64,000 nt of DNA from Bacteroidales bacterium (GCA_029983675.1 JASBYY010000008.1:1-64000); one strand, 5' to 3'. Shown: positions 8,528-17,591, counted from the stretch's first letter. Translations and numbers: made by a program. The notes: a model not told the origin generated them from the letters alone.

Positions 8528-9806
8528 TTTGTTTCTGAATCGATTGCAGGGGAAACGCATCCTGATCCTCGGTTTCGGGCGAGAGGGGCGTTCCACGTTG
8601 CGTTTTTTGCAGTGCCGTCTCCCCAACGCCTGTTTGGGCATTGCCGACCGAAATCCGATAGATGTGGTTGGCGTGGGAGACAACGGAATACAGTTGCATT
8701 GTGGCGAGGGCTACCTGTCAGCAATTGATGACTATGACCTTGTGATAAAAACGCCCGGCATTTCGTTGAAAGACATTGATGTGAAAGGGGTGGAAATCAC
8801 TTCGCAAACCGACCTTTTCATGTGCGCTTTTCATGCCCAAACCATTGGAGTGTCGGGGACGAAGGGGAAGAGCACCACTTCAAGTTTGATATACCACCTG
8901 CTGCGTTCGGCAGGGCGCGACTGTGTATTGGTCGGCAATATCGGCATTCCTTGTTTTGATATGATTCCGTCGATACGTCCCGAGACGGTTGTCGTGTACG
9001 AACTCTCGGCGCATCAGCTCGAATATGTCCATAACAGTCCGCGTGCCGGGGTGCTGTTGAATGTTTTTGAAGAACATTTAGATCATTTTGGAACATTTGA
9101 ACGCTACAAACAGGCAAAGTTGAACCTGTTGCGTTACATGACTGCTGATGATTACGCCATCGTTCACGAATCCTTGATGGATGAGGTTTATACGCTGGCA
9201 GTAAACAGCGTATGCTATTCGCGGATGGCGTTTGAAATCGATGCGGGGAGGCTGCCCATTAAGGGCGGACACAACGTGCAGAATGCCGAGGCGGCTCTGT
9301 GTGCTTGTGTGGTCATGGGAATTGCTCCCCAAGAGGTCTTGCCGCATTTGTATTCCTTTAAGCCTTTGGAACACCGGTTGGAAAACGTGGGTGTTTTTGA
9401 CGGTGTGCATTTTGTGAACGATAGCATCTCTACCATACCGCAGACGGCAATAGCAGCCTGTCAAACGCTGGGAAAGGTCGATTTTCTGTTGTTGGGTGGC
9501 TTCGACCGCAATATCGACTACAAGCCTTTGGCGGATTTCTTGAAAGCCAATCCCGTTAAATGTGTCTTAGTGACTGGAAAAGCCGGACAAAGCATTTGTA
9601 AGGCACTGGCTGACAGCATGTATGAAGGGAGAATCGAACGGTATGACACCTTAGAGGAAGCCTTTGCCACGGTGAGCCGTTTGGCGGAAGATGGCGATTT
9701 GTGCTTGTTGTCGCCTGCTGCATCCAGTTATGACCGATACAAAAATTTCGAGGAACGCGGTGCCAAATTCAAAGCCTTAGCTTCGCAATTTGTGAGGAAA
9801 ACATAG
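8520..9806 (+). CDS. murD2: Mur ligase: UDP-MurNAc-L-Ala--glutamate ligase, probably L-Glu-using MurD2
   Basis: A 428-residue Mur ligase with the N-terminal Rossmann-like UDP-binding domain (RILILGFGREGRS), the ATP loop GTKGKST, the central LNVFEEHLDHFG motif and a C-terminal ligase domain ending SSYDRYKNFEERG. In general MurD adds D-Glu to UDP-MurNAc-L-Ala. Because it overlaps murL by 8 bases, I infer that it is MurD2, which adds L-Glu for MurL to epimerise. A plain MurD cannot be excluded from sequence alone; presence of another murD in the dcw cluster and absence of murI would settle it. Confidence 0.85.
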   Translation: MDDLFLNRLQGKRILILGFGREGRSTLRFLQCRLPNACLGIADRNPIDVVGVGDNGIQLHCGEGYLSAIDDYDLVIKTPGISLKDIDVKGVEITSQTDLFMCAFHAQTIGVSGTKGKSTTSSLIYHLLRSAGRDCVLVGNIGIPCFDMIPSIRPETVVVYELSAHQLEYVHNSPRAGVLLNVFEEHLDHFGTFERYKQAKLNLLRYMTADDYAIVHESLMDEVYTLAVNSVCYSRMAFEIDAGRLPIKGGHNVQNAEAALCACVVMGIAPQEVLPHLYSFKPLEHRLENVGVFDGVHFVNDSISTIPQTAIAACQTLGKVDFLLLGGFDRNIDYKPLADFLKANPVKCVLVTGKAGQSICKALADSMYEGRIERYDTLEEAFATVSRLAEDGDLCLLSPAASSYDRYKNFEERGAKFKALASQFVRKT

Positions 9807-9826
9807 TTTTTGGGGGTGGTTGAGAA

Positions 9827-9870
9827 AAAGGCTGTGTCAAAAAAATGGATTTTGATACAGCCTTTCTTTT
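9827..9870. terminator. Bidirectional intrinsic terminator
   Basis: The arms AAAGGCTGTGTCAAAA and TTTTGATACAGCCTTT form a long stem (one mismatch) between two converging genes. A T-rich run follows on both strands, so it can stop transcription from both sides. Confidence 0.8.
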
Positions 9871-9901
9871 AGTGTGTAAGAATGGGTATAGCACGGCCTT
9901 G

Positions 9902-10840
9902 TTAAGGTTGGTTGGGCTTGACCGTTTTCGGTTTGCTGCCGCCTACATTCACTGTCTTGGGTTTGTTTGTGGTGGTAGAAGGCTTTACCGTCGTGCTTCC
10001 AGCGTTTGTCCCCGACGGGGTTACCGTGTTGACATTGGTTTTTATCTGGGCATTGGGTGAGCCTTTTCCAGTGGCATCGGCGTTGCTCTTGGCGCGTGCG
10101 GCGCGTTTGGCCGTATCGGGGTGGGTGGAGAGCATCTGTTTGATAAAACCTGAATTGCCGCTTGAACCGGATTGCTTTTCCAATTGCAGCAACACGTTGA
10201 GCGCATTGTGCATGGCGTAAGGATTGACGTTATTGGTCAAGCAAAATTGCAACGCGGCATCATCGGCTTCGTATTCTTGCTTGCGCGAAAAAGCACTCGT
10301 GGCCACTTGTTGTGCAATGTCACCAATCATGCCTTCGGAAATAGCACCGGCGGTGGAGTTGATGGCGGAGATGCCGTAGCGGGCGGCCACCATCAGATAG
10401 GCGTTGCGGTAGGCATCGCGGGTGTCTTTGTTTTTCAAATGCCCCAGTTCGTGGCCGATAACGGCAAAAATCTCTTCATCGTCCATGACGTCCATCAAGC
10501 CGCTGTAAACGCGAATGCTGCCGTCGCCGCTGGCAAAGGCGTTGATCATTTTCGACTGATAAACTGCGTAGTTGACGTTCATGTTGCTGATGTTTTTGAA
10601 CTTCGACATGATGTTGGTCAAGCGTTTGGAGTAGGCGTTGTCTGCCGGTAATAAGGTGTTGTCCTTGTCGCTTTTCACCATGTATTCTTTGCACAACTGA
10701 ACGATCTGTGCGTCGGAGATGGTGAGTGCTGTGGCAGCGGCGCTTCCCGCCTGTAGCACTTTGTCTGAGTTAAGTCCCTGAATGGAACTGCAAGATGCCA
10801 TCATGAGTAAAAGGGAGACTCCCAGTAAGAACTTTTTCAT
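9902..10840 (-). CDS. M48 family metalloprotease, lipoprotein
   Basis: A 312-residue protein with a lipobox (LLLMMASC) after a short signal, so it should be anchored in a membrane facing the periplasm. The zinc site is HELGH with the third ligand in RKQEYEADDAAL about 55 residues on, as in LoiP/YggG-type M48 proteases. The last about 60 residues are a low-complexity Thr/Pro/Lys/Asn tail (repeats of KPKTV), unusual for the core family. Likely a quality-control protease of the envelope. Confidence 0.9.
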   Translation of the reverse strand: MKKFLLGVSLLLMMASCSSIQGLNSDKVLQAGSAAATALTISDAQIVQLCKEYMVKSDKDNTLLPADNAYSKRLTNIMSKFKNISNMNVNYAVYQSKMINAFASGDGSIRVYSGLMDVMDDEEIFAVIGHELGHLKNKDTRDAYRNAYLMVAARYGISAINSTAGAISEGMIGDIAQQVATSAFSRKQEYEADDAALQFCLTNNVNPYAMHNALNVLLQLEKQSGSSGNSGFIKQMLSTHPDTAKRAARAKSNADATGKGSPNAQIKTNVNTVTPSGTNAGSTTVKPSTTTNKPKTVNVGGSKPKTVKPNQP

Positions 10841-11185
10841 TTTTCTTTATTGTTAAGAGTTTGTTAGTGCAAAGGTAGTCATTTGCAGATTGGTTCGTCA
10901 GGATTTTGTAAAAAATGCGTAAATTCTTTTCAAATACTATGGCGAAAAATAGCAGTGTGTCCGTTTCGTCATGGCTGGTAGTAAGGAGCGCTTTTGGTAA
11001 GCACTTCCAAAATCTTGGCTATATGCCCGTATCTTTCCGAAAGGGTGAAAGCCTGGTCCTGCTTGCCGATAGTCTGCAAATTTCAGAGGTTTTCATTTGG
11101 AAAATTGAAAGAATTGAGTAATTTTGCAAAAAGATTTGAGTAAAATTCTTATTAGATTTGAGTAAAATCCTTATTTGATTTGAGT
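10841..11185. other. 345-base divergent intergenic region
   Basis: Between two divergent genes. It holds a minus-strand -7 box TACCTTTG (plus-strand 10870-10877) 30 bases above the M48 start, a plus-strand TAATTTTG at 11119-11126, and three 22-base direct repeats just before the ATPase start. A 68-codon open frame at 10915-11121 has no family resemblance and is not called. Confidence 0.6.
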
Positions 11186-11186
11186 A
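11132..11186 (+). repeat. Two and a half 22-base tandem repeats abutting a start codon
   Basis: Units start at 11132, 11154 and 11176 (the last is cut by the ATG). The unit reads AGATTTGAGTAAAATYCTTA plus two more bases; the first two copies differ at one base. The junction of two units makes TAGATTTG, a -7 promoter box (11153-11160), so the number of units may set promoter number or spacing. Confidence 0.8.
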
Positions 11187-12391
11187 TGAAATATATTCGT
11201 AAACAGTATCATACGCTGAAAGTACGCCTTCAAGAGCCAAGACGGTTTATGCAAGTATTGGCCGGACCGAGACAAGTAGGCAAATCGACCCTTGTGGGAC
11301 AGGTGTTGCAGGAAATAACCATCCCTTATTCGGTAGAGGTGGCGGATGCTGTTGACCCGAAGGATGGAGACTGGATCCGCCGAGTATGGGAAGGGGCGCG
11401 AACCACCATGACGATTCGTGGTGAAGCGGAACGCCTGCTTGTGATAGATGAGATTCAGAAGATTGACAATTGGAGCGAGGTGGTTAAAAGAGAATGGGAT
11501 GAGGACACCCGCAAGCATGTCAATCTGAAGGTGATACTGCTGGGTAGCAGCCGGCTGTTGCTCAAAAAAGGACTTACGGAGTCTTTGGCCGGTCGTTTCG
11601 AACTCATCCGTCTCGGGCATTGGAGCTATCAAGAGATGCACGACGCTTTTGGCGTGACGATCGATGCGTATATCTACTTTGGCGGCTATCCTGGTCCCGC
11701 CCACATGACAGGCGATGAAAAACGCTGGCGCAAGTACATTAAGGACTCGTTGGTGGCCCAGGCTATAGAGAAAGATGTGATAATGACCTCCAACATCTAC
11801 AAGCCTGCCCTTATGAAGCAATTGTTTGAGTTGGGCTGTGGTTATTCTGCCGAAATACTCTCGCTAACAAAACTGATGGGACAGTTGCATGATGCAGGCA
11901 ATGTAACTACGTTGGTCTCATATTTGGAGATACTTGACCAATGCGCCTTGCTGACCGGCTTACAAAAGTATGCTAATGATGATGCCCGTAAACGTGGGTC
12001 TATTCCCAAATATCAAGTGTATAACAACGCTCTGCTGACGGCATACAAGGGTAGGTCGTTCCTTGCTGACAGAACGGATGCGGCTGTGTGGGGGAGATGG
12101 GTGGAAAGTGCTGTAGGTGCGCATTTGTTGAGTATGGCCGAAGAGTTGGACTACCGAGTATATTACTGGCGTGAGCCTGCAAAGAACAGGGCAGACAAAG
12201 AAGTGGACTTCATCATTGTCAATGATGGTGAGGTGACAGCCATTGAAGTGAAAAGCGGTCGCCGCAGCATGAACCCGGGTCTTCCTGCTTTTGTGGATGC
12301 TTTCAAACCCCATAAATCTTTTGTCATTGGAACGGGCGGGGTTTCGTTGGAGGACTTCTTGAAGTGCGACATGGAATCGCTGTTGGGATGA
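11186..12391 (+). CDS. AAA ATPase with DUF4143 C-terminal domain
   Basis: A 401-residue member of the AAA_14/DUF4143 group. It shows Walker A (AGPRQVGKST), Walker B (LLVIDEIQKI), an arginine-finger-like GRFELIRLG, and at the C-terminus VDFII...AIEVKSG, a PD-(D/E)xK-nuclease-like pattern typical of DUF4143. Members are common, often variable, in Bacteroidota; their role is unproven, with suggestions of mobile-element or defence links. The ATG at 11186 directly follows the tandem repeats; an upstream TTG is not used. It stands alone in the region. Confidence 0.8.
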   Translation: MKYIRKQYHTLKVRLQEPRRFMQVLAGPRQVGKSTLVGQVLQEITIPYSVEVADAVDPKDGDWIRRVWEGARTTMTIRGEAERLLVIDEIQKIDNWSEVVKREWDEDTRKHVNLKVILLGSSRLLLKKGLTESLAGRFELIRLGHWSYQEMHDAFGVTIDAYIYFGGYPGPAHMTGDEKRWRKYIKDSLVAQAIEKDVIMTSNIYKPALMKQLFELGCGYSAEILSLTKLMGQLHDAGNVTTLVSYLEILDQCALLTGLQKYANDDARKRGSIPKYQVYNNALLTAYKGRSFLADRTDAAVWGRWVESAVGAHLLSMAEELDYRVYYWREPAKNRADKEVDFIIVNDGEVTAIEVKSGRRSMNPGLPAFVDAFKPHKSFVIGTGGVSLEDFLKCDMESLLG

Positions 12392-12472
12392 AATGACGGG
12401 CTGGAAAGTCCCATGCATTTGCTTTATTTCCATTACAATGCGTTGGCTTACAAGAAGTTGTTACCGTTTTAA

Positions 12473-12494
12473 GCATTCAAAAACAGCTTCTTTA
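12473..12494 (+). repeat. IS-end-like interspersed repeat, copy 3 (short)
   Basis: GCATTCAAAAACAGCTTCTT followed by TA: the same core as the copies at 6415 and 26661. It lies 80 bases after the ATPase gene, in front of the tRNA pair. Confidence 0.55.
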
Positions 12495-12569
12495 TGATGT
12501 TTTTTTGTTTCGATTTTGTTTTATCATAAAAAAAGTGAATGTTGTTCAGTAGGATGCCAAAAAAATATG

Positions 12570-12577
12570 TACTTTTG
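12570..12577 (+). promoter_or_regulatory. -7 promoter box of tRNA-Gly
   Basis: TACTTTTG, a perfect TAnnTTTG, 9 bases above the mature 5' end of the tRNA. Confidence 0.55.
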
Positions 12578-12586
12578 CAGGGTCAA

Positions 12587-12659
12587 GCGAATGTAGCTCA
12601 GTTGGCAGAGCATCAGCTTCCCAAGCTGAGGGTCGCGGGTTCGAACCCCGTTATTCGCT
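12587..12659 (+). tRNA. tRNA-Gly (anticodon CCC)
   Basis: A full cloverleaf of 73 bases. Acceptor arms GCGAATG and TATTCGC pair with one G-U, discriminator is T (U), as expected for glycine. D-arm AGCTCAGTTGGCAGAGC, T-arm with GGTTCGAACCCC. The anticodon loop TTCCCAA gives CCC at 12620-12622. No CCA is encoded. Confidence 0.95.
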
Positions 12660-12660
12660 C

Positions 12661-12702
12661 AAAAACCACTCTCGACAGTGTTTGCGCGGGGGTGGTTTTT
12701 TG
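12661..12702 (+). terminator. Intrinsic terminator after tRNA-Gly
   Basis: Arms AAAAACCAC (12661-12669) and GTGGTTTTT (12692-12700) form a stem followed by T residues, immediately after the tRNA. The two tRNAs are therefore probably transcribed separately, which fits the second having its own promoter. Confidence 0.75.
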
Positions 12703-12738
12703 TCGGGCCGCACTTTTTTGCTGAAAAACTTTCAACGC

Positions 12739-12771
12739 TTTGTGTTTCTAATGAAAAAAAGTGTAATTTTG
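12739..12771 (+). promoter_or_regulatory. Promoter of tRNA-Val
   Basis: -33 TTTG at 12739-12742, 21-base spacer, -7 TAATTTTG at 12764-12771: a textbook Bacteroidota promoter, 18 bases above the tRNA. Confidence 0.75.
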
Positions 12772-12789
12772 CAGCCGATTTCAACGTAA

Positions 12790-12864
12790 GGGAGCTTAGC
12801 TCAGTTGGTTTAGAGCACTTGCCTTACAAGCAAGGGGTCAATGGTTCGAATCCATTAGTTCCCA
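12790..12864 (+). tRNA. tRNA-Val (anticodon TAC)
   Basis: A 75-base cloverleaf. Acceptor arms GGGAGCT and AGTTCCC pair with one G-U, discriminator A. Anticodon stem CTTGC/GCAAG holds the loop CTTACAA with TAC at 12825-12827. T-arm GGTTCGAATCC. No CCA is encoded. Confidence 0.95.
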
Positions 12865-12871
12865 CCCTGAA

Positions 12872-12987
12872 GAGGGTGACCAAAAAGGGTAAAATTTTGA
12901 CTTAATGATTTTGTAACTTATTGATAATCAATATTAGTTTTTGCAAAAATTGCCCCAAAAAGGACTTTTTAGTCACCCTCTTTTTTT
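12872..12987 (+). terminator. Long-range inverted repeat with T-run after tRNA-Val; terminator or small structured RNA
   Basis: GAGGGTGAC at 12872-12880 pairs perfectly with GTCACCCTC at 12972-12980, 91 bases apart, and a T7 run follows. Inside lies a near-perfect palindrome TATTGATAATCAATA (12919-12933) and a partly complementary GGGTAAAATTTTG / CAAAAATTGCCCC pair. A plain terminator would not need a 91-base loop, so the stretch may fold as a compact RNA released from the tRNA transcript. Confidence 0.45.
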
Positions 12988-13028
12988 ATTGCCGAAAGAT
13001 TGGCAAGTCTTCCGAATTACAGAAATAA

Positions 13029-13057
13029 AAAACACCGATCCTGAAAGACCGGTGTTT
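13029..13057 (-). terminator. Intrinsic terminator of MFS transporter gene
   Basis: Arms AAACACCGaTC and GAcCGGTGTTT around a CTGAAA loop; on the minus strand a T-rich run follows. It lies about 50 bases after the stop of the transporter gene. Confidence 0.75.
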
Positions 13058-13106
13058 CTTTGATGGAGGAAACAGTTGCAAGCCGAGAGCCTGCACTTTC
13101 CCTTGA

Positions 13107-14723
13107 TTAGTCCTTAATGTTAGGCTGTTCAAGGCCTAAGCCTTTCTTCTTGTCAACGGCTTTCAGATAAATACCGATAAACAGGGCGGCAACACCAAGG
13201 CAGGCAAGCATGACCAACGGCCACGTGTAGTCGAACTCTACCGGATTGGTGACACCGGGATTGGTGTTGTCAAGCACTTTTCCAATGAGTAAGGGGAAGA
13301 GCCACAGGCCGATGTTCTGAATCCAGAAAATCAGGGCGTATGCAGAACCGATGATTTTTTCATCCACCAACTTCGGTACGCTGGGCCACAAGGCGGCAGG
13401 CACCAATGAGAACGAAGCACCAAGTACCAAGATGGTGACGTAAGCCACGATGATACCGCCAACGGCATTGCCCTTGAAGACGGGAAGGATAAAGGCGAAA
13501 GTAAGGTGGCAGGACACAAGCAGGATAGAACCTATCATCAGCATGGAAGCAGCCTTTCCCTTGTGGTCCACATAGTTGCCCAAAATAGGAGTGATGGCAA
13601 CGGCAAGCAACGGGAACACGGCAAACACCGTTTCGGCGGCGCCGCGTTTGTAGCCCATGTAGCAATAAACCACCAAAGCAACGATAGCAAGCGCCATCAG
13701 TGCTACCTTGACGTTTCTTTTCTTTGAGAAGTTGCTGGCAAAGGAACCGATGGCCACAACAAGCATGATAAGATACTGTACAATGGTGACCGAGTTGCTG
13801 GCCCAGAATCCCATTCCGGGGGTAAGTGTCAAGTTGCACTGAAGCATGTTGACGGCGTATTTTTGGAAGGGGAAGATGGCGGAATAGTAAAGCACACACA
13901 GCAGGGCAACGAGCCAGAAACCAAGGCTGGAAAAGATCTTGCCGACATCCTTGATCTGGAAGGCTTCGTCTTTGGCCTCGGCTTCACCGGTTTGAGTGTC
14001 TAACTTCTTGTCCATGAAGAAATAGACGATGAACATAATCAGGGCGATCATCAGCAGCACCACGCCGAACGAAACGGAGCGGGTGACGTTGATTTGTCCG
14101 CCTAATTTGGCAAAATAGGGTGAGAAAATCATGCAGGTGGCTACACCGAGACGCGCCAGCGCCATTTCCGAACCCATGGCCAATGCGGTTTCACGGCCCT
14201 TGAACCACTTCACGATACCACGTGAAACGGTGATGCCGGCCATTTCGACACCGCAGCCGAAAATCATGAATCCCAATGCGGCGAGTTTGGCCGAAGCGGG
14301 CATGCCTTCGTAGAAAGGCGAAACGCCAAGCTCGTGGAATCCAGGGATGTAGTTGAGGTGGTTGGTGAACCATGCTTCCGTTCCTGTTCCGATGAAACGG
14401 TCAGAAATGGCGTACCATTTGATGATAGCGCCAATGAGCATGACGATACCTGAAAGGATGGCCGTAAAACGCACTCCCATCTTGTCGAGGATGATACCGG
14501 CAAAGATCAGGAAGAAGATGAATACATTCAGGAAAGTCTCTGCGCCTTGCATGGTGCCGAAAGCAGTGGAGTCCCAGCCGCGTTCGGACATCATCAGGTC
14601 TTTAATGGGCGACAGAATGTCCATGAAAATGTAAGCGCAGAACATGGCCAAGGCCAGTAAAAGAAGCGCCATCCACCTCGCAACTGCAGAATCGCGAAGC
14701 GTAGTTTGAAGTTTTTCTACCAT
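13107..14723 (-). CDS. Major facilitator superfamily transporter
   Basis: A 538-residue integral membrane protein with about 12-13 hydrophobic helices. MFS signatures: GIILDKMGVRF between helices 2 and 3 (motif A-like), SRGIVKWFKGRETALAMG in the helix 4-5 region, and a second-half repeat. The central cytoplasmic loop (QTGEAEAKDEAFQIKD) is charged, as usual. The length and the RGIVKWFKGRE motif resemble the OFA/NarK-like set of Bacteroidota. Substrate cannot be told. It stands as a single gene with its own terminator. Confidence 0.85.
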   Translation of the reverse strand: MVEKLQTTLRDSAVARWMALLLLALAMFCAYIFMDILSPIKDLMMSERGWDSTAFGTMQGAETFLNVFIFFLIFAGIILDKMGVRFTAILSGIVMLIGAIIKWYAISDRFIGTGTEAWFTNHLNYIPGFHELGVSPFYEGMPASAKLAALGFMIFGCGVEMAGITVSRGIVKWFKGRETALAMGSEMALARLGVATCMIFSPYFAKLGGQINVTRSVSFGVVLLMIALIMFIVYFFMDKKLDTQTGEAEAKDEAFQIKDVGKIFSSLGFWLVALLCVLYYSAIFPFQKYAVNMLQCNLTLTPGMGFWASNSVTIVQYLIMLVVAIGSFASNFSKKRNVKVALMALAIVALVVYCYMGYKRGAAETVFAVFPLLAVAITPILGNYVDHKGKAASMLMIGSILLVSCHLTFAFILPVFKGNAVGGIIVAYVTILVLGASFSLVPAALWPSVPKLVDEKIIGSAYALIFWIQNIGLWLFPLLIGKVLDNTNPGVTNPVEFDYTWPLVMLACLGVAALFIGIYLKAVDKKKGLGLEQPNIKD

Positions 14724-14789
14724 TGTACTATTATTTTAGTTGATTTAAATTGCATTTCGAGGTGCGAAAATAAGAAAATTCACAGTATG

Positions 14790-17591
14790 TTACTTCGGTA
14801 ACTGCACGATTTCTTTCTTGTAGGCACTGATGAGCCGCTTGCCAAATTGCGCCATCGATTCAATGGTGATGCCGTTCAGAATGTCTTCGTAGTTTTTCAT
14901 CGGGTTGATGCCGTTGCGTAGATTACTTTCGATGGCGTCCATCCAATAGCCGTTGCGTTCCAGCATTTCAGCGTGTTTTTTCAACATGAACTCTTTCACC
15001 TTTTTCAGGTCTTGCGGACGCGGCCCGACCTCAGCCATGTTTTGCAATTCGGCTTTGGCGATGCCCATCAGCTTTTCGTACATCTCTTTGTTGGTCTCGA
15101 AACCTACTAGCAAAACAAAGTAATCGTTCGGACGATTGCTAATGGAACCGTTTACGCCCACACCGTAGGTGCCGCCTTCGTCTTCGCGGATCTTTTCGGT
15201 ATAGACAATGTCCATAATATCGGTGAAAACATCCATATAAATCTGGTTTTCAATCGTATATTCCATGTCGCCATTGTAAATCATGTAGCAGGTGGCTTTG
15301 GGCGTTTCCATCTCTTTTTCGTAATGGCAAACGATATTCTTTTTGCTGATTTCCATGCCGTTATTCTTCCAGCTTTCCTTACGGTTCATGGATGGGAGGC
15401 TGCCGAGGTACTGCGCTACCATTGGCTCGAACGTTGCCGGATCGATATTGCCAACAAAGGTGAAAACGAAGTCATTAGGATCGGCAAAGCGATCACCATA
15501 GATGTTCATGGCCATTTCGTAGTTCACCTTGTCATAGTCCTCCGATTTCATTCTCACGGCAAGGGGATGGTTGTTGTACATGACGGCAGTTAGGCTGTCG
15601 CGGAAAGTGACCATGGGATTGGCTTCGATGTTGGCCAACGCAGCCTTGGTGCGGGTGAGGTAGGACTCGAATGCTTCTTCATCGCTACGAGGCGCAGTGA
15701 AGTAGAGATAGGTCAGTTGCATCATGGTTTCCAAGTCTTTTGCCGAGCAGTTTCCACTTAAGCCTTCGCTGTAGTTGCTGATGCTGGGATGTACATTGGC
15801 TTTTTTGCCCATAGTGACTTTGGGCAGATCGATGGCACTGAACTTGCCTACGCCGCCGAGGGTGATCAGGCTGTTTATTTCTTTCAGGGTGTTGATTTCG
15901 TTTTGCGGTAAAACAGAAATGCCGCCGAAACTGTATGAGGACATGAGAATCTCGTCGTCTTTGAAAGTTGTCGGTTTGTAGATGACTTTCATGCCGTTGC
16001 TGAGTGTGAGGACAGTGGCGTCGAATTCGGGATCTGTAGTCTTTTGGACGATTTTTCCGGGTGCGGGCAGCTCGGCCACCAAAGGCTCGTTGGAAACGGT
16101 CTCTTTGTACGCTTCCACTTCCTTGGCATTGGCTTTGTTGAACATGTCAAGCAATGCTTCCTTGGTAGGCAGCGTTTCGCCTTCCTTTACGGGAGCGGTA
16201 AGCGTGATGACGATGTTGTTGTCCGTAATAAACTGTGGCGCATATTGGTTGACGACTTCAAGCGGAATGCTCGGTAAGGCTTGGCTGAGCAGTGCAAATT
16301 CATTCTCGATACCCATGAGCGGCTCATTGTTCAGGAAATGGTAGAGCGTGGGCCAAAAGAAAGAGCGGTTTTCTTGCTTATTGCGCTCTTCGTATCGGTT
16401 CTCCAAGGATTTCAACAGGTCGGCCTTGGCACGTTCAAACTCCGATTGGGTGAAGCCAAATTGTCTCATTTTATTGCATTCCATGACAATGGCAGTCAAC
16501 GCTTCTTCGATGCCGCCGCAGTCTTTGGCAATGGCAGAGCATGACCAGGCTTCCTTGGTGTCGGAGACGAAAAATGTGGAATAGCGGCCACTGCCATAGA
16601 TGAATGGCGGATTCGCTTTCTGGGTCAACTCTTCAAGGCGGTTGTTGAACATGGTCGAAACGATGTTGTCCATAAAGGTCTTCATCCAATACTGAATGTC
16701 GTTCTTCTCTTCTGCCGGTACAACGTCGTGTTTATAATATACGTCCACCGAGTAATATGTTTCTTCTATGTCTGTGCAAATGCTGACGATAGGGGTTTCG
16801 TTGTCGGCCACGGGGAAAACGGTGCGTTTGGCAGGGTTGACAGGGGCGGGGATGTCGGCAAATACGGCCTTGATGCGGCTTTCAATCAGATCGACATCAA
16901 TGTCGCCAATAATGATAATGCCTTGAAGATCGGGGCGATACCATTTGTGGTAATAGTCGCGCAGGGCTTGATGGTCGAAGTTTGAAACGACTTCTTCGGT
17001 TCCGATGGGCAGGCGGTGTCCGTAAGGGCTGTTGGGGTAGATTTCGGGCAACAGCTTTGCGTAGATACGCATTTGCGAGTTCTCACGCTGCCGCATTTCT
17101 TCCAGAATCACACCGCGTTCCTTGTCAATTTCCTCTCCTTCAAGCGAAATGAAACTCGACCAGTCGTGCAGGATGAGCAGACATGAATCGACCAAGTTGG
17201 TGCTGTGGGTCGGAACATTGGTTAGCATGTACACGGTCTGTTCAATGCCGGTCCAAGCGTTTACGTTTTCGCCGAACTTCACACCATTGCGCTCCATGTA
17301 GTCCAACAGATTTTTCCCGGGGAAGTTCTTGGTGCCATTGAAAGCCATGTGCTCCAAGAAATGGGCAAGACCGCGCTGGTTTTCTTCTTCCAAGATGGAA
17401 CCTACCTTTTGCGCAATATAGAAGTTGGTGCGTTGGGCAGGCTTTTCGTTGTGCCTGATGAAATAAGTCAGGCCGTTTTCTAATTGTCCGGTTCTTACGT
17501 TCGGATCGAACGGAACAGGCATGGATTGCTGGGCGATTCCCGTTGTGGCGACGAACACCATGCCCAATAATAGGATGACAAACTTTTTCAT
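14790..17591 (-). CDS. M16 family zinc metallopeptidase, secreted
   Basis: A 933-residue protein with a signal peptide (MKKFVILLLGMVFVATTGIAQ), chosen from ATG 17591. The inverted zinc motif HFLEH is at residues 77-81 (zinc ligands His77, His81; catalytic Glu80), and Glu158 in DKERGVILEE fits the third ligand at the pitrilysin-like spacing. The second half contains an inactive M16 repeat, as in the two-domain pitrilysin and insulinase layout. Likely degrades peptides in the periplasm. It is followed on the same strand by the MFS gene, 66 bases on. Confidence 0.92.
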   Translation of the reverse strand: MKKFVILLLGMVFVATTGIAQQSMPVPFDPNVRTGQLENGLTYFIRHNEKPAQRTNFYIAQKVGSILEEENQRGLAHFLEHMAFNGTKNFPGKNLLDYMERNGVKFGENVNAWTGIEQTVYMLTNVPTHSTNLVDSCLLILHDWSSFISLEGEEIDKERGVILEEMRQRENSQMRIYAKLLPEIYPNSPYGHRLPIGTEEVVSNFDHQALRDYYHKWYRPDLQGIIIIGDIDVDLIESRIKAVFADIPAPVNPAKRTVFPVADNETPIVSICTDIEETYYSVDVYYKHDVVPAEEKNDIQYWMKTFMDNIVSTMFNNRLEELTQKANPPFIYGSGRYSTFFVSDTKEAWSCSAIAKDCGGIEEALTAIVMECNKMRQFGFTQSEFERAKADLLKSLENRYEERNKQENRSFFWPTLYHFLNNEPLMGIENEFALLSQALPSIPLEVVNQYAPQFITDNNIVITLTAPVKEGETLPTKEALLDMFNKANAKEVEAYKETVSNEPLVAELPAPGKIVQKTTDPEFDATVLTLSNGMKVIYKPTTFKDDEILMSSYSFGGISVLPQNEINTLKEINSLITLGGVGKFSAIDLPKVTMGKKANVHPSISNYSEGLSGNCSAKDLETMMQLTYLYFTAPRSDEEAFESYLTRTKAALANIEANPMVTFRDSLTAVMYNNHPLAVRMKSEDYDKVNYEMAMNIYGDRFADPNDFVFTFVGNIDPATFEPMVAQYLGSLPSMNRKESWKNNGMEISKKNIVCHYEKEMETPKATCYMIYNGDMEYTIENQIYMDVFTDIMDIVYTEKIREDEGGTYGVGVNGSISNRPNDYFVLLVGFETNKEMYEKLMGIAKAELQNMAEVGPRPQDLKKVKEFMLKKHAEMLERNGYWMDAIESNLRNGINPMKNYEDILNGITIESMAQFGKRLISAYKKEIVQLPK

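Noticed and set aside
10915..11121. A 68-codon open frame before the tandem repeats
   Set aside because: No recognisable domain, no fitting promoter box close above it, and its end runs into the promoter region of the ATPase gene.
12587..12987. Attachment site of an integrated element at the tRNA genes
   Set aside because: No integrase gene and no second copy of a tRNA 3' end were found in the window.
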